Below the pieces are notes generated by a model. It was not told the DNA's origin and made no database searches. It worked only from the letters and a program-made list of their open reading frames with translations. Positions 26,187 through 33,476 of a DNA stretch of 64,000 nucleotides are shown in pieces. Source of the DNA: DATAAZ01 sp036259875 (GTDB lineage: Bacteria; Actinomycetota; Thermoleophilia; Gaiellales; Gaiellaceae); the NCBI GenBank assembly GCA_036259875.1, contig DATAAZ010000006.1, forward strand, positions 1 to 64,000, written 5' to 3'. Position numbers and translations under genes: made by a program. Numbering within the stretch: position 1 is the first letter of the stretch; each line of letters starts with the position of its first letter.

Positions 26187-27222
26187 CGGAGGAAAGCTCC
26201 GCGTCGCCGTCCTGATGGGCGGACGCTCGAGCGAGCACGAGATCTCGCTCGCCTCGGCCCGCTCGGTCGCCGCCGCCCTCGATCGGGAGCGCTACGACGT
26301 CCGCGAGATCGAGATCGGCCGCGACGGGCGCTGGGCGCTTGCGGAAGCGCCGCGCGCCGACCTCGCGCTGGAAGGGGGACGCGACCCCGAGGGCGGCCTT
26401 GCCGTCCCGACGAACGGGGCTTCTCGCGAGCCGCTCTCGGGCATCGACGTCGTCTTCCCCGTTCTCCACGGCCCGTTCGGCGAGGACGGCACGGTGCAAG
26501 GGCTGCTCGAGCTCGCCGGCGTCGCGTACGTCGGCTCCGGCGTCACCGCCTCGGCCCTCTGCATGGACAAGGACCTCTTCAAGTCCGTGATGCGCGACAA
26601 GGGGATTCCCGTCGCGCGGAGCCTCACCGTGCGCCGCTGGGACCGCGGGGGCGTCGAGAGCCCCTTCGGTTTTCCCGTCGTGGTCAAGCCGGCCCGCCTC
26701 GGATCGAGCGTCGGGATATCGATCGTCCGACGACCCGACGAGCTCGAGCCGGCCGTCGCGCTCGCGTTCGAGCACGACGAGAAGATCCTCGTCGAGGAGT
26801 TCCTGGACGGCGTCGAAGTCGAGTGCAGCGTGCTCGGCAACGAGGAGCCGATCGCCTCCGTGGCGGGCGAGATCGTCCCGCTCGCGAGCGAGTGGTACGA
26901 CTACGAGGCGAAGTACGCCGAGGGCGGAATGGACCTCGTCGTCCCGGCCCGGATCCCGGCCGGCGCGGCGGCGCGCGTGCAGGAGCTCGCCGTTGCGTCG
27001 TTCGCGGCGGCCGACTGCGACGGGATGGCGCGCGTCGACTTCTTCGTTCGCCCGGGCGGCGAGGTCGTCGTGAACGAGCTGAACACGATCCCCGGCTTCA
27101 CCGCGACGAGCGTCTACGCGAAGCTCTTCGAGGCGTCCGGGATCCCGTACGACGAGCTCCTCGACCGCCTCGTCCGGCTCGCGCTCGAGCGGCGCGACCG
27201 TCGCGCGGCCCTTCGGTTCTAG
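26173..27222 (+). CDS. ddl: D-alanine--D-alanine ligase
   Basis: ATP-grasp ligase making D-Ala-D-Ala for the peptidoglycan stem. 349 residues. Visible: VLMGGRSSEHEISLASARSV, FPVLHGPFGEDGTVQGLLELAGVAYVGSG, KPARLGSSVGIS, EEFLDGVEVECSVLGN and the metal site RVDFF...VNELNTIPGFTATS. GTG 26173 lies inside the end of pknB (14 bases), so the ligase is translationally coupled to the PASTA kinase. Mycobacteria keep ddl elsewhere; attaching it to the kinase cluster places substrate supply under the same transcript. Confidence 0.93.
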   Translation: MAAGNGGKLRVAVLMGGRSSEHEISLASARSVAAALDRERYDVREIEIGRDGRWALAEAPRADLALEGGRDPEGGLAVPTNGASREPLSGIDVVFPVLHGPFGEDGTVQGLLELAGVAYVGSGVTASALCMDKDLFKSVMRDKGIPVARSLTVRRWDRGGVESPFGFPVVVKPARLGSSVGISIVRRPDELEPAVALAFEHDEKILVEEFLDGVEVECSVLGNEEPIASVAGEIVPLASEWYDYEAKYAEGGMDLVVPARIPAGAAARVQELAVASFAAADCDGMARVDFFVRPGGEVVVNELNTIPGFTATSVYAKLFEASGIPYDELLDRLVRLALERRDRRAALRF

Positions 27223-27242
27223 CTGACCCCGAGGCCGGCCCT

Positions 27243-27272
27243 CCGAGACGCGCGGTGGTCGCATCGTCTCGG
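27243..27272. terminator. Inverted repeat between convergent ddl and kinase genes
   Basis: Arms CCGAGACG (27243-27250) and CGTCTCGG (27265-27272) with a 14-base loop, placed in the 69-base gap between the ddl stop and the stop of the minus-strand kinase. Likely a bidirectional terminator; no T-run, so efficiency is uncertain. Confidence 0.5.
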
Positions 27273-27291
27273 GGCGTGGGTTGCCCCCCGG

Positions 27292-28764
27292 TCACCGACC
27301 CGTGATCTCGTTCACGTGCGCCACCTCGTCGAGTCGGGTGATCCAGACGAGGTAGTAGCGGTACCGCCGGCCGCCCGTGTCGAGGTCGAACGTCGTTCGC
27401 TCCCCCACCTCCTCGCCGGCCGAGACCTCGACGAACTCGCCGTCGACCGAGTCCCCTGCCCGGACGATCGCGGTGAAGCCCGGCGTTCCGGACACGATCG
27501 TGAGCTCGTCGAGCGCGCGTGGACGGCGGGTGTCGAGTACGAGGCCGACCCCGGCCTTGCCGACGGCGTCGAGCCCGCCGTCGTACGTCTCGGTCCGCCA
27601 GTACGTGGTCGGGTCGCGGTCGGTCGCGGCCGGAAGGAGCTCAGGGTGCTCGACGCCGTCGCCGCGCGGCGGGTCGTAATCCGCGACGGCGACGAGCCGG
27701 ACGGGGCGGCCGCCCGGGCCGCCGTTCTCGGCCGGATCGAACCGGCCGGTGGCGAGCGCCCAGACGGCGCCCGCGCCGAGCGTGAGCACCGCGAGCCCGG
27801 CAACGAGCGCCCACGGCACCCGCTTCGGGCTTCTCGCGGGGGCGCGGTCGCCTGGCATCCGCGGCGGTCGCGGGATCGCCTCGGGCCGGGCCGGCGCGAG
27901 AATCCGCGTCGCCTCGCCGTCGGGGGCAGCGCGCGCCCGTTCGTCCGCCATGCACGCCTCGAGCGCTGCGATCAGCGCATCCATCGTCGGAAAGCGATCC
28001 TCGCGCCGCTTCGCCATCGCGCGCGCGACGAGCGCGTCCACCCGGGGCGACAGGTCGCGCCGCCGCTCGCGCACGCTCGGAACGGGGTCGTTCACGTGGC
28101 GAACCGCGACGGCCAGCATCGAGTCCGCCGCGTACGGGACTTCGCCGGTCAGAAGCTCGTAGAGAAGCGCGCCGAGCGAGTACTGGTCGGAGCGCTCGTC
28201 GGCCGGGTGTCCGACCGCCTGTTCCGGAGACAGGTAATCGCCCGTCCCGAGAATCGTCCCGGTAAGCGTGACCGCCTCGTCGGACGCGAGCGAGCGCGCG
28301 ATCCCGAAGTCAGTCACCTTCGCGACGCCGTCGTCGTCGACGAGCACGTTCTGGGGCTTGACGTCGCGGTGGACGATGCCGGCCCCGTGCGCCGCGGCGA
28401 GGCCGCGCGCCGCCTGGTGCACGATCGCAAGCGCCTCCCCGACGGGGAGCGGACCGCGGGCGCGGAGAAGCTCTTTCACGTTCGCGCCACGGACGAGCTC
28501 GAAGACGATGAACTCACAGCCGTCGACCTGGCCCCGGTCGATGATGGTGACGATGTTCGGGTGCGAGAGCTTCGCGATCGCGCGCGCCTCGCGACGGAAG
28601 CGCTCGACGTAGTCAGGGTCGCCGGCGAGCCGCTGGTCGAGCACCTTCAGCGCGACGTCGCGCTCGAGCACGCGGTCGTGCGCCCGGTAGACGGTCGCCA
28701 TCCCGCCACGACCGAGGACGTCCTCGAGCGCATAGCGGCCCGCTACGACGTCGCCGATCTCCAC
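27292..28764 (-). CDS. Serine/threonine protein kinase with discoidin-like extracytoplasmic domain
   Basis: 490 residues. Kinase domain (about 10-270) with GRGGMATVY, VALKVL (K40), HRDVKPQNV (D134), DFGIARS and YLSPEQAVG, all catalytic residues present. One membrane helix at about 318-338. The outer 150 residues read VRLVAVADYDPPRGDGVEHPELLPAATDRDPTTYWRTETYD then LVLDTRRPRALDELTIVS, the pattern of F5/8 type C (discoidin/CBM-like) domains, here ending in YYLVWITRLDE. Such domains bind sugars or lipids. Similar kinase plus CBM-like domains occur beside mycobacterial MurJ. Convergent with ddl. Confidence 0.88.
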   Translation of the reverse strand: MEIGDVVAGRYALEDVLGRGGMATVYRAHDRVLERDVALKVLDQRLAGDPDYVERFRREARAIAKLSHPNIVTIIDRGQVDGCEFIVFELVRGANVKELLRARGPLPVGEALAIVHQAARGLAAAHGAGIVHRDVKPQNVLVDDDGVAKVTDFGIARSLASDEAVTLTGTILGTGDYLSPEQAVGHPADERSDQYSLGALLYELLTGEVPYAADSMLAVAVRHVNDPVPSVRERRRDLSPRVDALVARAMAKRREDRFPTMDALIAALEACMADERARAAPDGEATRILAPARPEAIPRPPRMPGDRAPARSPKRVPWALVAGLAVLTLGAGAVWALATGRFDPAENGGPGGRPVRLVAVADYDPPRGDGVEHPELLPAATDRDPTTYWRTETYDGGLDAVGKAGVGLVLDTRRPRALDELTIVSGTPGFTAIVRAGDSVDGEFVEVSAGEEVGERTTFDLDTGGRRYRYYLVWITRLDEVAHVNEITGR

Positions 28765-28803
28765 GCCGGAAGTGTGCTCCGAGGTCCGCGTGCGGCGCCG
28801 ACG

Positions 28804-28876
28804 GTCAGGACGGGCAGGCTTCGCCCGCGCGTCCGTCTGAACCGACCCGTCGATTCACCTGGTTCACGGAAACGCC
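28804..28876 (-). repeat. Dispersed hairpin repeat family 1, copy B
   Basis: In the 113-base gap between the kinase and gabT (both minus). Hairpin arms 28808-28819 and 28823-28834 close on a TTC/GAA loop; 12 base pairs with one mismatch and one G-U. It is followed by GTCTGAACCGACCCGTCGATTC, homologous to copy A. Confidence 0.7.
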
Positions 28877-28877
28877 G

Positions 28878-30254
28878 CTAAGACGTGGCGGCGTGCTCGT
28901 CGACCGCGGCTGCCGCCACCGGATGACGCGTTGCGCTCGTCGCGGCCTCGAGGGCGTCCTCCCAGACGCCGAGCGCCTCGTCGAGCTGCTCGTCGCTCAC
29001 GACGAGCGGGCAGAGGACGCGGATGCAGTTCCCGTAGAGGCCGGCCTTGAGGAGGAGGAGCCCGCGGGCGGACGCCGCCTCGACGACTGCGGTCGCGAGG
29101 TCGGGATCGGGCTCCTTCGTGTCGCGATCCCGCACGAGCTCGAGCGCCAGCATGGCGCCGAGGCCGCGAACGTCCCCGATTGCGTCGAAGCGCTCGCACC
29201 ATTCCTCCATGCGAGCGCGGATCGCGTCTCCGATCTCCGCCGCGCGCTCGACGAGCCGCTCCTCCTCGATCGCGTCGAGAACGGCGTGCGCCGCGGCGAT
29301 CGCGACCGGGTTGCCGACGTACGTCCCCCCGATCGAGCTGTCGGGCGGCGTATCCATGATCTCCGCCCGGCCGACGACGCCGGAGAGGGGAAGACCGGCA
29401 GCGAGCGACTTCGCGACCGTGACGAGGTCGGGCTCGATCCCGAAGTGCTCGATCGCGAAGAGGCGCCCCGTCCGCCCGAAACCCGTCTGGACCTCGTCGA
29501 CGACGAGGACGATGCCGTGCTCGTCCGCAACCCGCCGTACATCCTCGAGGAACTCGCGAGGCGGCGTCACGAATCCGCTTTCTCCTTGGACGGGCTCCAC
29601 GACGATCGCGGCGACCTCCTCCGCGGCGACCCGCGTCTTGAACGCGCGCTCGAGCTCGGCCAGCGCCGTCGCGGCGTCCGGCCCCCGGTAGGGATCGGCG
29701 AAGGAGACGCGGTAGACCTCAGGCGCGAACGGGCCGAGCCCGGCCTTGTACGGGTGCGTCTTGGACGTGAGCGAGAGGGCCATCAGCGTGCGGCCGTGGA
29801 ACCCGCCGTCGAAGGCGATGACTGCCGGGCGCTTCGTGTACGAGCGCGCGAACTTGATCGCGTTCTCGATCGCCTCGGCGCCCGAGTTGAAGAAGCCGGC
29901 GCGCAGGTCGCCCGAGACCGGAATCGCGGCGAAGAGCCGCTCGGCGAGCGCGACGTAGTTCTCGTAGGGGACGATCGTGAAGTCGGTGTGAGTGAAGCGC
30001 GCGACCTGCTCCTGGACCGCCTCGACAACGCGCGGATGCGAGTGCCCGACGGCGAGGCAGCCGATCCCGCCCGTGAAGTCGATAAACGTGTTCCCGTCCA
30101 CGTCGGTGAGCGTCGCGCCCTCGGCCTCGGCGACCACGAGCGAGAGGTAGATCGAGAGCGGCTCGGCGATCACCCGCTCCTTTCGCGCGAGGATCTCGCG
30201 GCTCCGCGGGCCGGGGACTTCGGTCTGCAGGCGGATCGAGCGCGTGGCGGCCAT
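28878..30254 (-). CDS. gabT: 4-aminobutyrate aminotransferase-like class III aminotransferase
   Basis: PLP enzyme moving the amino group of GABA (or a similar omega-amine) to 2-oxoglutarate. 458 residues. Visible: GNTFIDFTGGIGCLAVGHSHPRVVEAV, FFNSGAEAIENAIKFAR, AFDGGFHGRTLMALSLTSK, VVEPVQGESGFV, VDEVQTGFGRTGRLFA and the PLP lysine in TVAKSLAAGLPLSGVVGR. The motifs match GabT closely, though related substrates cannot be excluded. ATG 30254 begins MAATRSIRLQTEVPGP. It diverges from dcd across 71 bases. A poorly conserved C-terminal tail (about 15 residues) extends past the family end. Confidence 0.88.
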   Translation of the reverse strand: MAATRSIRLQTEVPGPRSREILARKERVIAEPLSIYLSLVVAEAEGATLTDVDGNTFIDFTGGIGCLAVGHSHPRVVEAVQEQVARFTHTDFTIVPYENYVALAERLFAAIPVSGDLRAGFFNSGAEAIENAIKFARSYTKRPAVIAFDGGFHGRTLMALSLTSKTHPYKAGLGPFAPEVYRVSFADPYRGPDAATALAELERAFKTRVAAEEVAAIVVEPVQGESGFVTPPREFLEDVRRVADEHGIVLVVDEVQTGFGRTGRLFAIEHFGIEPDLVTVAKSLAAGLPLSGVVGRAEIMDTPPDSSIGGTYVGNPVAIAAAHAVLDAIEEERLVERAAEIGDAIRARMEEWCERFDAIGDVRGLGAMLALELVRDRDTKEPDPDLATAVVEAASARGLLLLKAGLYGNCIRVLCPLVVSDEQLDEALGVWEDALEAATSATRHPVAAAAVDEHAATS

Positions 30255-30325
30255 GGCGCGCGGAGCATATCGACCCGGTTACGACCGGCCCGTCGCCCGA
30301 CGCGCCCACGGATACATTGCGGCCG

Positions 30326-30928
30326 ATGGTTCTCTCCGACCGCACGATCCGGCGCTTGCTCGACGAAGGCCGGATCGGGATCGAGCCGTTCGACGACGAG
30401 CTCGTCCAACCTTCCAGCGTCGACGTCCGCGTCGACCGCCTCTTCCGCGTCTTTCGCAACTCCCGCTACCCGTACATCGATGTCAAGGAGCCGATGGACG
30501 ACCTGACGGAGCTCGTCGAGATGCCCGAGGACGAGGCGTTCATCCTGCACCCGGGCGAGTTCGTGCTCGGGTCGACGCTCGAGCGGATCACGCTTCCGGA
30601 CGATCTCGTCGCGCGCCTCGAGGGGAAGTCGAGCCTCGGTCGGCTCGGGCTCCTGATCCACTCGACGGCCGGGTTCATCGACCCCGGCTGGGACGGACAC
30701 GTGACGCTCGAGCTCTCGAACGTGGCCAACCTTCCCATCACGATCTACTACGGCATGAAGATCGGGCAGCTGTCGTTCGTGCAGCTCACCGAGGCAGCGG
30801 AGAGCCCGTACGGGAGCGCGCTGCTCGGCTCGAAGTACCAGGGCCAGGCGGGCCCGACGCCGAGCCGCTATTGGCGGAACTTCCTGGTCGCGGACCCGGT
30901 CGACGGGCGAGGCGGCGGAGAGAATTGA
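30326..30928 (+). CDS. dcd: dCTP deaminase
   Basis: Deaminates dCTP toward dUMP/dUTP for thymidylate synthesis. 200 residues. Motifs: VLSDRTIRRLLDEGRIGIEPF, LVQPSSVDVRVD, EGKSSLGRLGLLIHSTAGFIDPGWDGHVTLELSN with the catalytic Glu, and IGQLSFVQL. The C-terminal GSKYQGQAGPTPSR is usual. The mycobacterial homologue makes dUMP directly (bifunctional); the same is possible here. ATG 30326 is favoured over an in-frame TTG 9 bases upstream by family alignment. It overlaps the following gene (TTGA). Confidence 0.93.
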   Translation: MVLSDRTIRRLLDEGRIGIEPFDDELVQPSSVDVRVDRLFRVFRNSRYPYIDVKEPMDDLTELVEMPEDEAFILHPGEFVLGSTLERITLPDDLVARLEGKSSLGRLGLLIHSTAGFIDPGWDGHVTLELSNVANLPITIYYGMKIGQLSFVQLTEAAESPYGSALLGSKYQGQAGPTPSRYWRNFLVADPVDGRGGGEN

Positions 30929-31815
30929 AGATTCTCGTGACCGGCGGCACGGGGTTCGTCGGCCGGACGATCGTCCACGCGCTCCGGGCCGAGGGCCACG
31001 ACGTCCGCGCCCTCGTCCGCAAGCCTGGCTCGAACGCGGTCCAGCGCCTCGCGAGCTGGGGGTGCGAGGCCTTCCAGGGCGACATGACCGACCCGGAGAG
31101 CCTCCGTCGCGGCGTCGCCGGCTGCGAGGCCGTCGTCCATCTCGTGGCGATCCCGACCGGGAGCGACGAGGCGTTCGAGCGGATCATGAGCCGGGGAACG
31201 CGCGACCTCGTCGAAGCCGCGAAGGACAGCGGCGTCGCGCGCTTCGTGCAGATGAGCGCGCTCGGGACCGGCGAGCGGTCGAAGGACCTGACGGCGTACT
31301 TCCGCGCGAAGTGGGAGCAGGAAGAGACGGTGAAGGGATCCGGGATCGGTCACGTCATCCTGCGGCCGAGCTTCGTCTTCGGCCGCGACGGAGGGATGCT
31401 CCCCCTCCTCATCCGCCAGGTCCGCTGGTCGCCCGTCGTCGCCGTGATCGGAACGCGGAAGCTGCAGCCGATCTGGGTGGACGACGTCGCGGCGTACTTC
31501 GCGAAGGCACTCACGACCCCGGAAGCGACGAACCGGACGTTCGAGATCGGAGGGCCGGACGTCGAGACGTGGGACGGCCTCTACGAGCGGATCAAGCGCG
31601 TCCTCGGGAAGCGACGCCCGACCTTCCACCCACCGCTCGGCGTCGTGCGCGCGGGCGCCTGGGTCGCCGAGAAGCTACCGACCGGCCTGCCGCTCTCGCC
31701 TGACGCGCTCACGATGCTCGAGTTCGAGGACAACGTCACGGACATACGACCGGCCGTAGAGACGTTCGCCGTCGAGCCGATCGGGCTCAACGAGCAAATC
31801 CGAAGGGCGGTCTAG
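30925..31815 (+). CDS. Atypical SDR / NAD(P)-binding protein (NDUFA9-like)
   Basis: 296 residues with an N-terminal Rossmann fold KILVTGGTGFVGRTIVHAL, ADP-binding region, FQGDMTDPESL, VVHLVAIPTG and a GVARFVQMSALGTG strand where a classical SDR would have its Ser; the Tyr-Lys pair of short-chain dehydrogenases is replaced (AYFRAKWEQEE). This matches atypical SDRs related to complex I subunit NDUFA9 and NmrA-like regulators. TTG 30925 overlaps the dcd stop. Function unknown; possibly a redox-sensing or quinone-linked protein. The unit ends at the hairpin 31827-31848. Confidence 0.78.
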   Translation: MKILVTGGTGFVGRTIVHALRAEGHDVRALVRKPGSNAVQRLASWGCEAFQGDMTDPESLRRGVAGCEAVVHLVAIPTGSDEAFERIMSRGTRDLVEAAKDSGVARFVQMSALGTGERSKDLTAYFRAKWEQEETVKGSGIGHVILRPSFVFGRDGGMLPLLIRQVRWSPVVAVIGTRKLQPIWVDDVAAYFAKALTTPEATNRTFEIGGPDVETWDGLYERIKRVLGKRRPTFHPPLGVVRAGAWVAEKLPTGLPLSPDALTMLEFEDNVTDIRPAVETFAVEPIGLNEQIRRAV

Positions 31816-31826
31816 CGGAGAAACGA

Positions 31827-31848
31827 GCGGGGGCCCGAAGGCCCCCGC
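31827..31848 (-). terminator. Strong hairpin terminator between convergent transcripts
   Basis: Stem of 9 GC base pairs (31827-31835 with 31840-31848) and a CGAA tetraloop. On the minus strand it is followed by TCGTTTCT, a fair T-run, so it best terminates the minus-strand unit containing the methyltransferase and the structured RNA; it can also stop the plus-strand SDR transcript. Confidence 0.8.
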
Positions 31849-31998
31849 GAAAACGGTCGGTGACTCGCCTGGATTCGCAGGAGCGCTCGGCCCCCTACGC
31901 TGGCTAGGCGATTCCCCGTAGGTCTCGGGGACACGCTCCTACGAGCGAGCACCTCCACTGCCCGTACTGTCGTAACTCAAGATCGGACCACCTCCTTT
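31849..31998 (-). ncRNA. Candidate structured RNA with an extreme Shine-Dalgarno sequence
   Basis: Minus-strand segment between the methyltransferase stop and the terminator. It opens with AAAGGAGGTGGTCC (31998-31985), pairable over all 14 bases (one G-U) with the 3' end of 16S rRNA. Half of it lies in a 7-base-pair hairpin with 32003-32009. Further on, stem 31913-31918/31926-31931 (CGGGGA with TCCCCG), stem 31934-31940/31879-31885 (AGGAGCG with CGCTCCT) and stem 31906-31911/31865-31870 (TCGCCT with AGGCGA) can form; the last two cross, so they are a pseudoknot or alternatives. No known RNA class recognised. A 13-codon ORF lies inside. Confidence 0.45.
31939..31980 (-). CDS. Possible 13-residue leader peptide
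   Basis: TTG start at 31980, reading MSYDSTGSGGARS and a TAG stop. It begins 4 bases after the 14-base anti-16S sequence and 10 bases after its GGAGG core. So strong a ribosome site ahead of so short a frame suggests a leader peptide, a ribosome-trapping signal or a decoy. The peptide itself resembles nothing I know. The other two frames have no better start. Confidence 0.35.
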   Translation of the reverse strand: MSYDSTGSGGARS

Positions 31999-32012
31999 CC
32001 GTGGTGGTCGAA

Positions 32013-32582
32013 TCATACGGGAGCGGTGAGAACGACCGAGACCTCGAGGCCGCGGTCGAGCGGCACGGTGACGCTCGAGAGGGTCGGATCGCTTTGGCGA
32101 GCCCGGCTATAGGCGCCAAGCGTCTCCACGTGGGAGAGGACGTTGTCGGCGACGACGAGCGCGCCAGGCTCGAGCCGCCCGCGAACAAGGCGGAAGTACC
32201 GCTCGTACTCGTCCTTCTGCGCGTCGATGAAGACGACGTCGAAGACGTCGTCGATCGTCTCGAGCGCGTCGAGCGCGTCCGCTTCGACGAGCTCGGCCCA
32301 CTCCCCGAGCCCGGCGTCGGCGACGTTCCGTCGCCACGCGGCCGCGGTCTCCGTGTCGCGCTCCACCGAGACGACGCGGCCGCCGAGGTACCGGACCCCG
32401 GCGGCGAGCCAGAGCGTCGAATAGCCCCGGCCCGCGCCCAACTCGAGCACCTCGCAGCCGGTCTGCGGCGCAACGAGCGCGAACAGGAGGCGTCCCGTGG
32501 TCGGCACGACCGCGAACGCCGGCGGTACGTCGCCCTCAGCTTCGAGACGCGCCAGCACCTCGAGGACGCGCTCGTCGAGCAC
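32013..32582 (-). CDS. SAM-dependent O-methyltransferase
   Basis: 189 residues of the caffeoyl-CoA/catechol O-methyltransferase family. Motif I is VLELGAGRGYSTLWLAAGV (about 48-66), followed by GRVVSVERDTETAAAWR, the acidic VELVEADALDALETI and VFIDAQKDEYERYFRLV, where Asp binds a divalent metal in the family, then GALVVADNVLSHVE. The substrate is unknown. The stop codon is followed after 3 bases by the hairpin that masks the unusual ribosome site, so the two probably share a transcript. Confidence 0.85.
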   Translation of the reverse strand: MLDERVLEVLARLEAEGDVPPAFAVVPTTGRLLFALVAPQTGCEVLELGAGRGYSTLWLAAGVRYLGGRVVSVERDTETAAAWRRNVADAGLGEWAELVEADALDALETIDDVFDVVFIDAQKDEYERYFRLVRGRLEPGALVVADNVLSHVETLGAYSRARQSDPTLSSVTVPLDRGLEVSVVLTAPV

Positions 32583-32614
32583 GGGCGGCCTAGGCGCCGC
32601 TTACGGCGGCGACA

Positions 32615-32690
32615 CCCTGGACGAGCGGGCTTCGCCCGTTCGTCCGTTTGAAATGACCGGTCGACACGCTGGACGTTCTCGCGAGACCGT
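32615..32690 (-). repeat. Dispersed hairpin repeat family 1, copy A
   Basis: In the 108-base gap between the methyltransferase and the protein at 32691 (both minus). Arms GGACGAGCGGGC (32619-32630) and GCCCGTTCGTCC (32634-32645) with a TTC/GAA loop; 11 of 12 positions pair. A conserved tail with TTTGAAATGACCGGTCGACACG follows. Best preserved copy of four. Confidence 0.75.
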
Positions 32691-33011
32691 CTACGCGCGG
32701 GGGTCGGTCTGGACGGCGAGCTCGGTCGGCGTCCCGGGATGCTTCTCGACGACCGTGAATCGGTCCGTCGTCTCGACGACCGTCTCGAGGTCCGACACCT
32801 CGTGGCCGGGGACGACGACGAAGCGCTTCGCGTTCGTCCGGACGTCTTCGTACTCGCCGATCGTCATCAGGATCGGACGCGCACAGCCCGGATCGCCGCA
32901 CTCGCACAGGAACTCGATGTCGCTGTCGTACGTCGTGATCTCGCGGATGCGCTCGTTGACCTCGCGGAAGAGCGCCTCGTTCTTCCCGACCCGCTCCGCT
33001 CGCGGCTCCAT
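32691..33011 (-). CDS. Small conserved actinobacterial protein with CxCxxxxC motif
   Basis: 106 residues. N-terminal helix RVGKNEALFREVNERIREI, then FLCECGDPGCARPILMTIGEYEDVRTNAKRFVVVPGH with three or four clustered cysteines (CECGDPGC) that could bind zinc, and a C-terminal FTVVEKHPGTP. I recognise this as a recurrent hypothetical protein in actinobacteria but know no function. No operon partner is clear; the next gene downstream is the methyltransferase beyond hairpin repeat A, and upstream lies the Rieske gene 101 bases away. Confidence 0.7.
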   Translation of the reverse strand: MEPRAERVGKNEALFREVNERIREITTYDSDIEFLCECGDPGCARPILMTIGEYEDVRTNAKRFVVVPGHEVSDLETVVETTDRFTVVEKHPGTPTELAVQTDPRA

Positions 33012-33112
33012 CCCGCGATCCTACGCCTTCTCAGACGTCGTTCCGAGATGACTTCGGCGTGGCGACGCCTCGTTGGAGACGGGCGCCGGGGACGAGCCGC
33101 GCGGACCGCGCC

Positions 33113-33427
33113 TCACGTGATATCCACCTTGACGACGCCGCCGTCGACGCGGACGGGGAACGTGTCGACCGGGAGGTAGGCGGGCAGCGTCAGCGCCTTC
33201 CCGGTACGGATGTCGAACGTGGCGCCGTGACGCGGGCAGATCACGACGCCTTCGTCGGGCTCCCAGTCCCCCTCGACGAGGGGACCATCGTCGTGCGAGC
33301 AGCGGTCCTCGAGGGCGTAGAGCTCCCCGTCGAGGTTGTAGACGCCGACCGAGACCTCCCCCGCATGAACCAACCTCATCGTCCCCGGGGGCAGCTCCTC
33401 GATCGAACAGACGGTCAACTCGGCCAT
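33113..33427 (-). CDS. Rieske-type non-haem ferredoxin
   Basis: 104 residues. The [2Fe-2S] ligands are present as DRCSHDDGPL (Cys-X-His) and VICPRHGATFD (Cys-X2-His), with VGVYNLDGELYALED before and GKALTLPAYLPVDTFPVRV after, as in small Rieske ferredoxins of dioxygenase systems and of suf operons. The ATG at 33427 is preferred over one 24 bases upstream (MPGPERHG). It is the last gene of the suf cluster, 49 bases after sufU, so a role as an electron donor to or client of Fe-S assembly is inferred. Confidence 0.88.
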   Translation of the reverse strand: MAELTVCSIEELPPGTMRLVHAGEVSVGVYNLDGELYALEDRCSHDDGPLVEGDWEPDEGVVICPRHGATFDIRTGKALTLPAYLPVDTFPVRVDGGVVKVDIT

Positions 33428-33476
33428 GCCATGCCTTTCGGGGCCGGGCACGCCCGCCCCCGGAACGCCGCCAACG

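Noticed and set aside
31985..31998. Fragment of a 16S rRNA 3' end
   Set aside because: The sequence complements the 16S tail in the transcript sense rather than copying it, no other rRNA sequence is near, and it lies ahead of an ORF.
31849..32009. tRNA, tmRNA or SRP RNA in the structured gap
   Set aside because: No acceptor stem with CCA, no T-loop consensus, no tmRNA tag or SRP GGAA loop. Kept as a candidate unknown RNA only.
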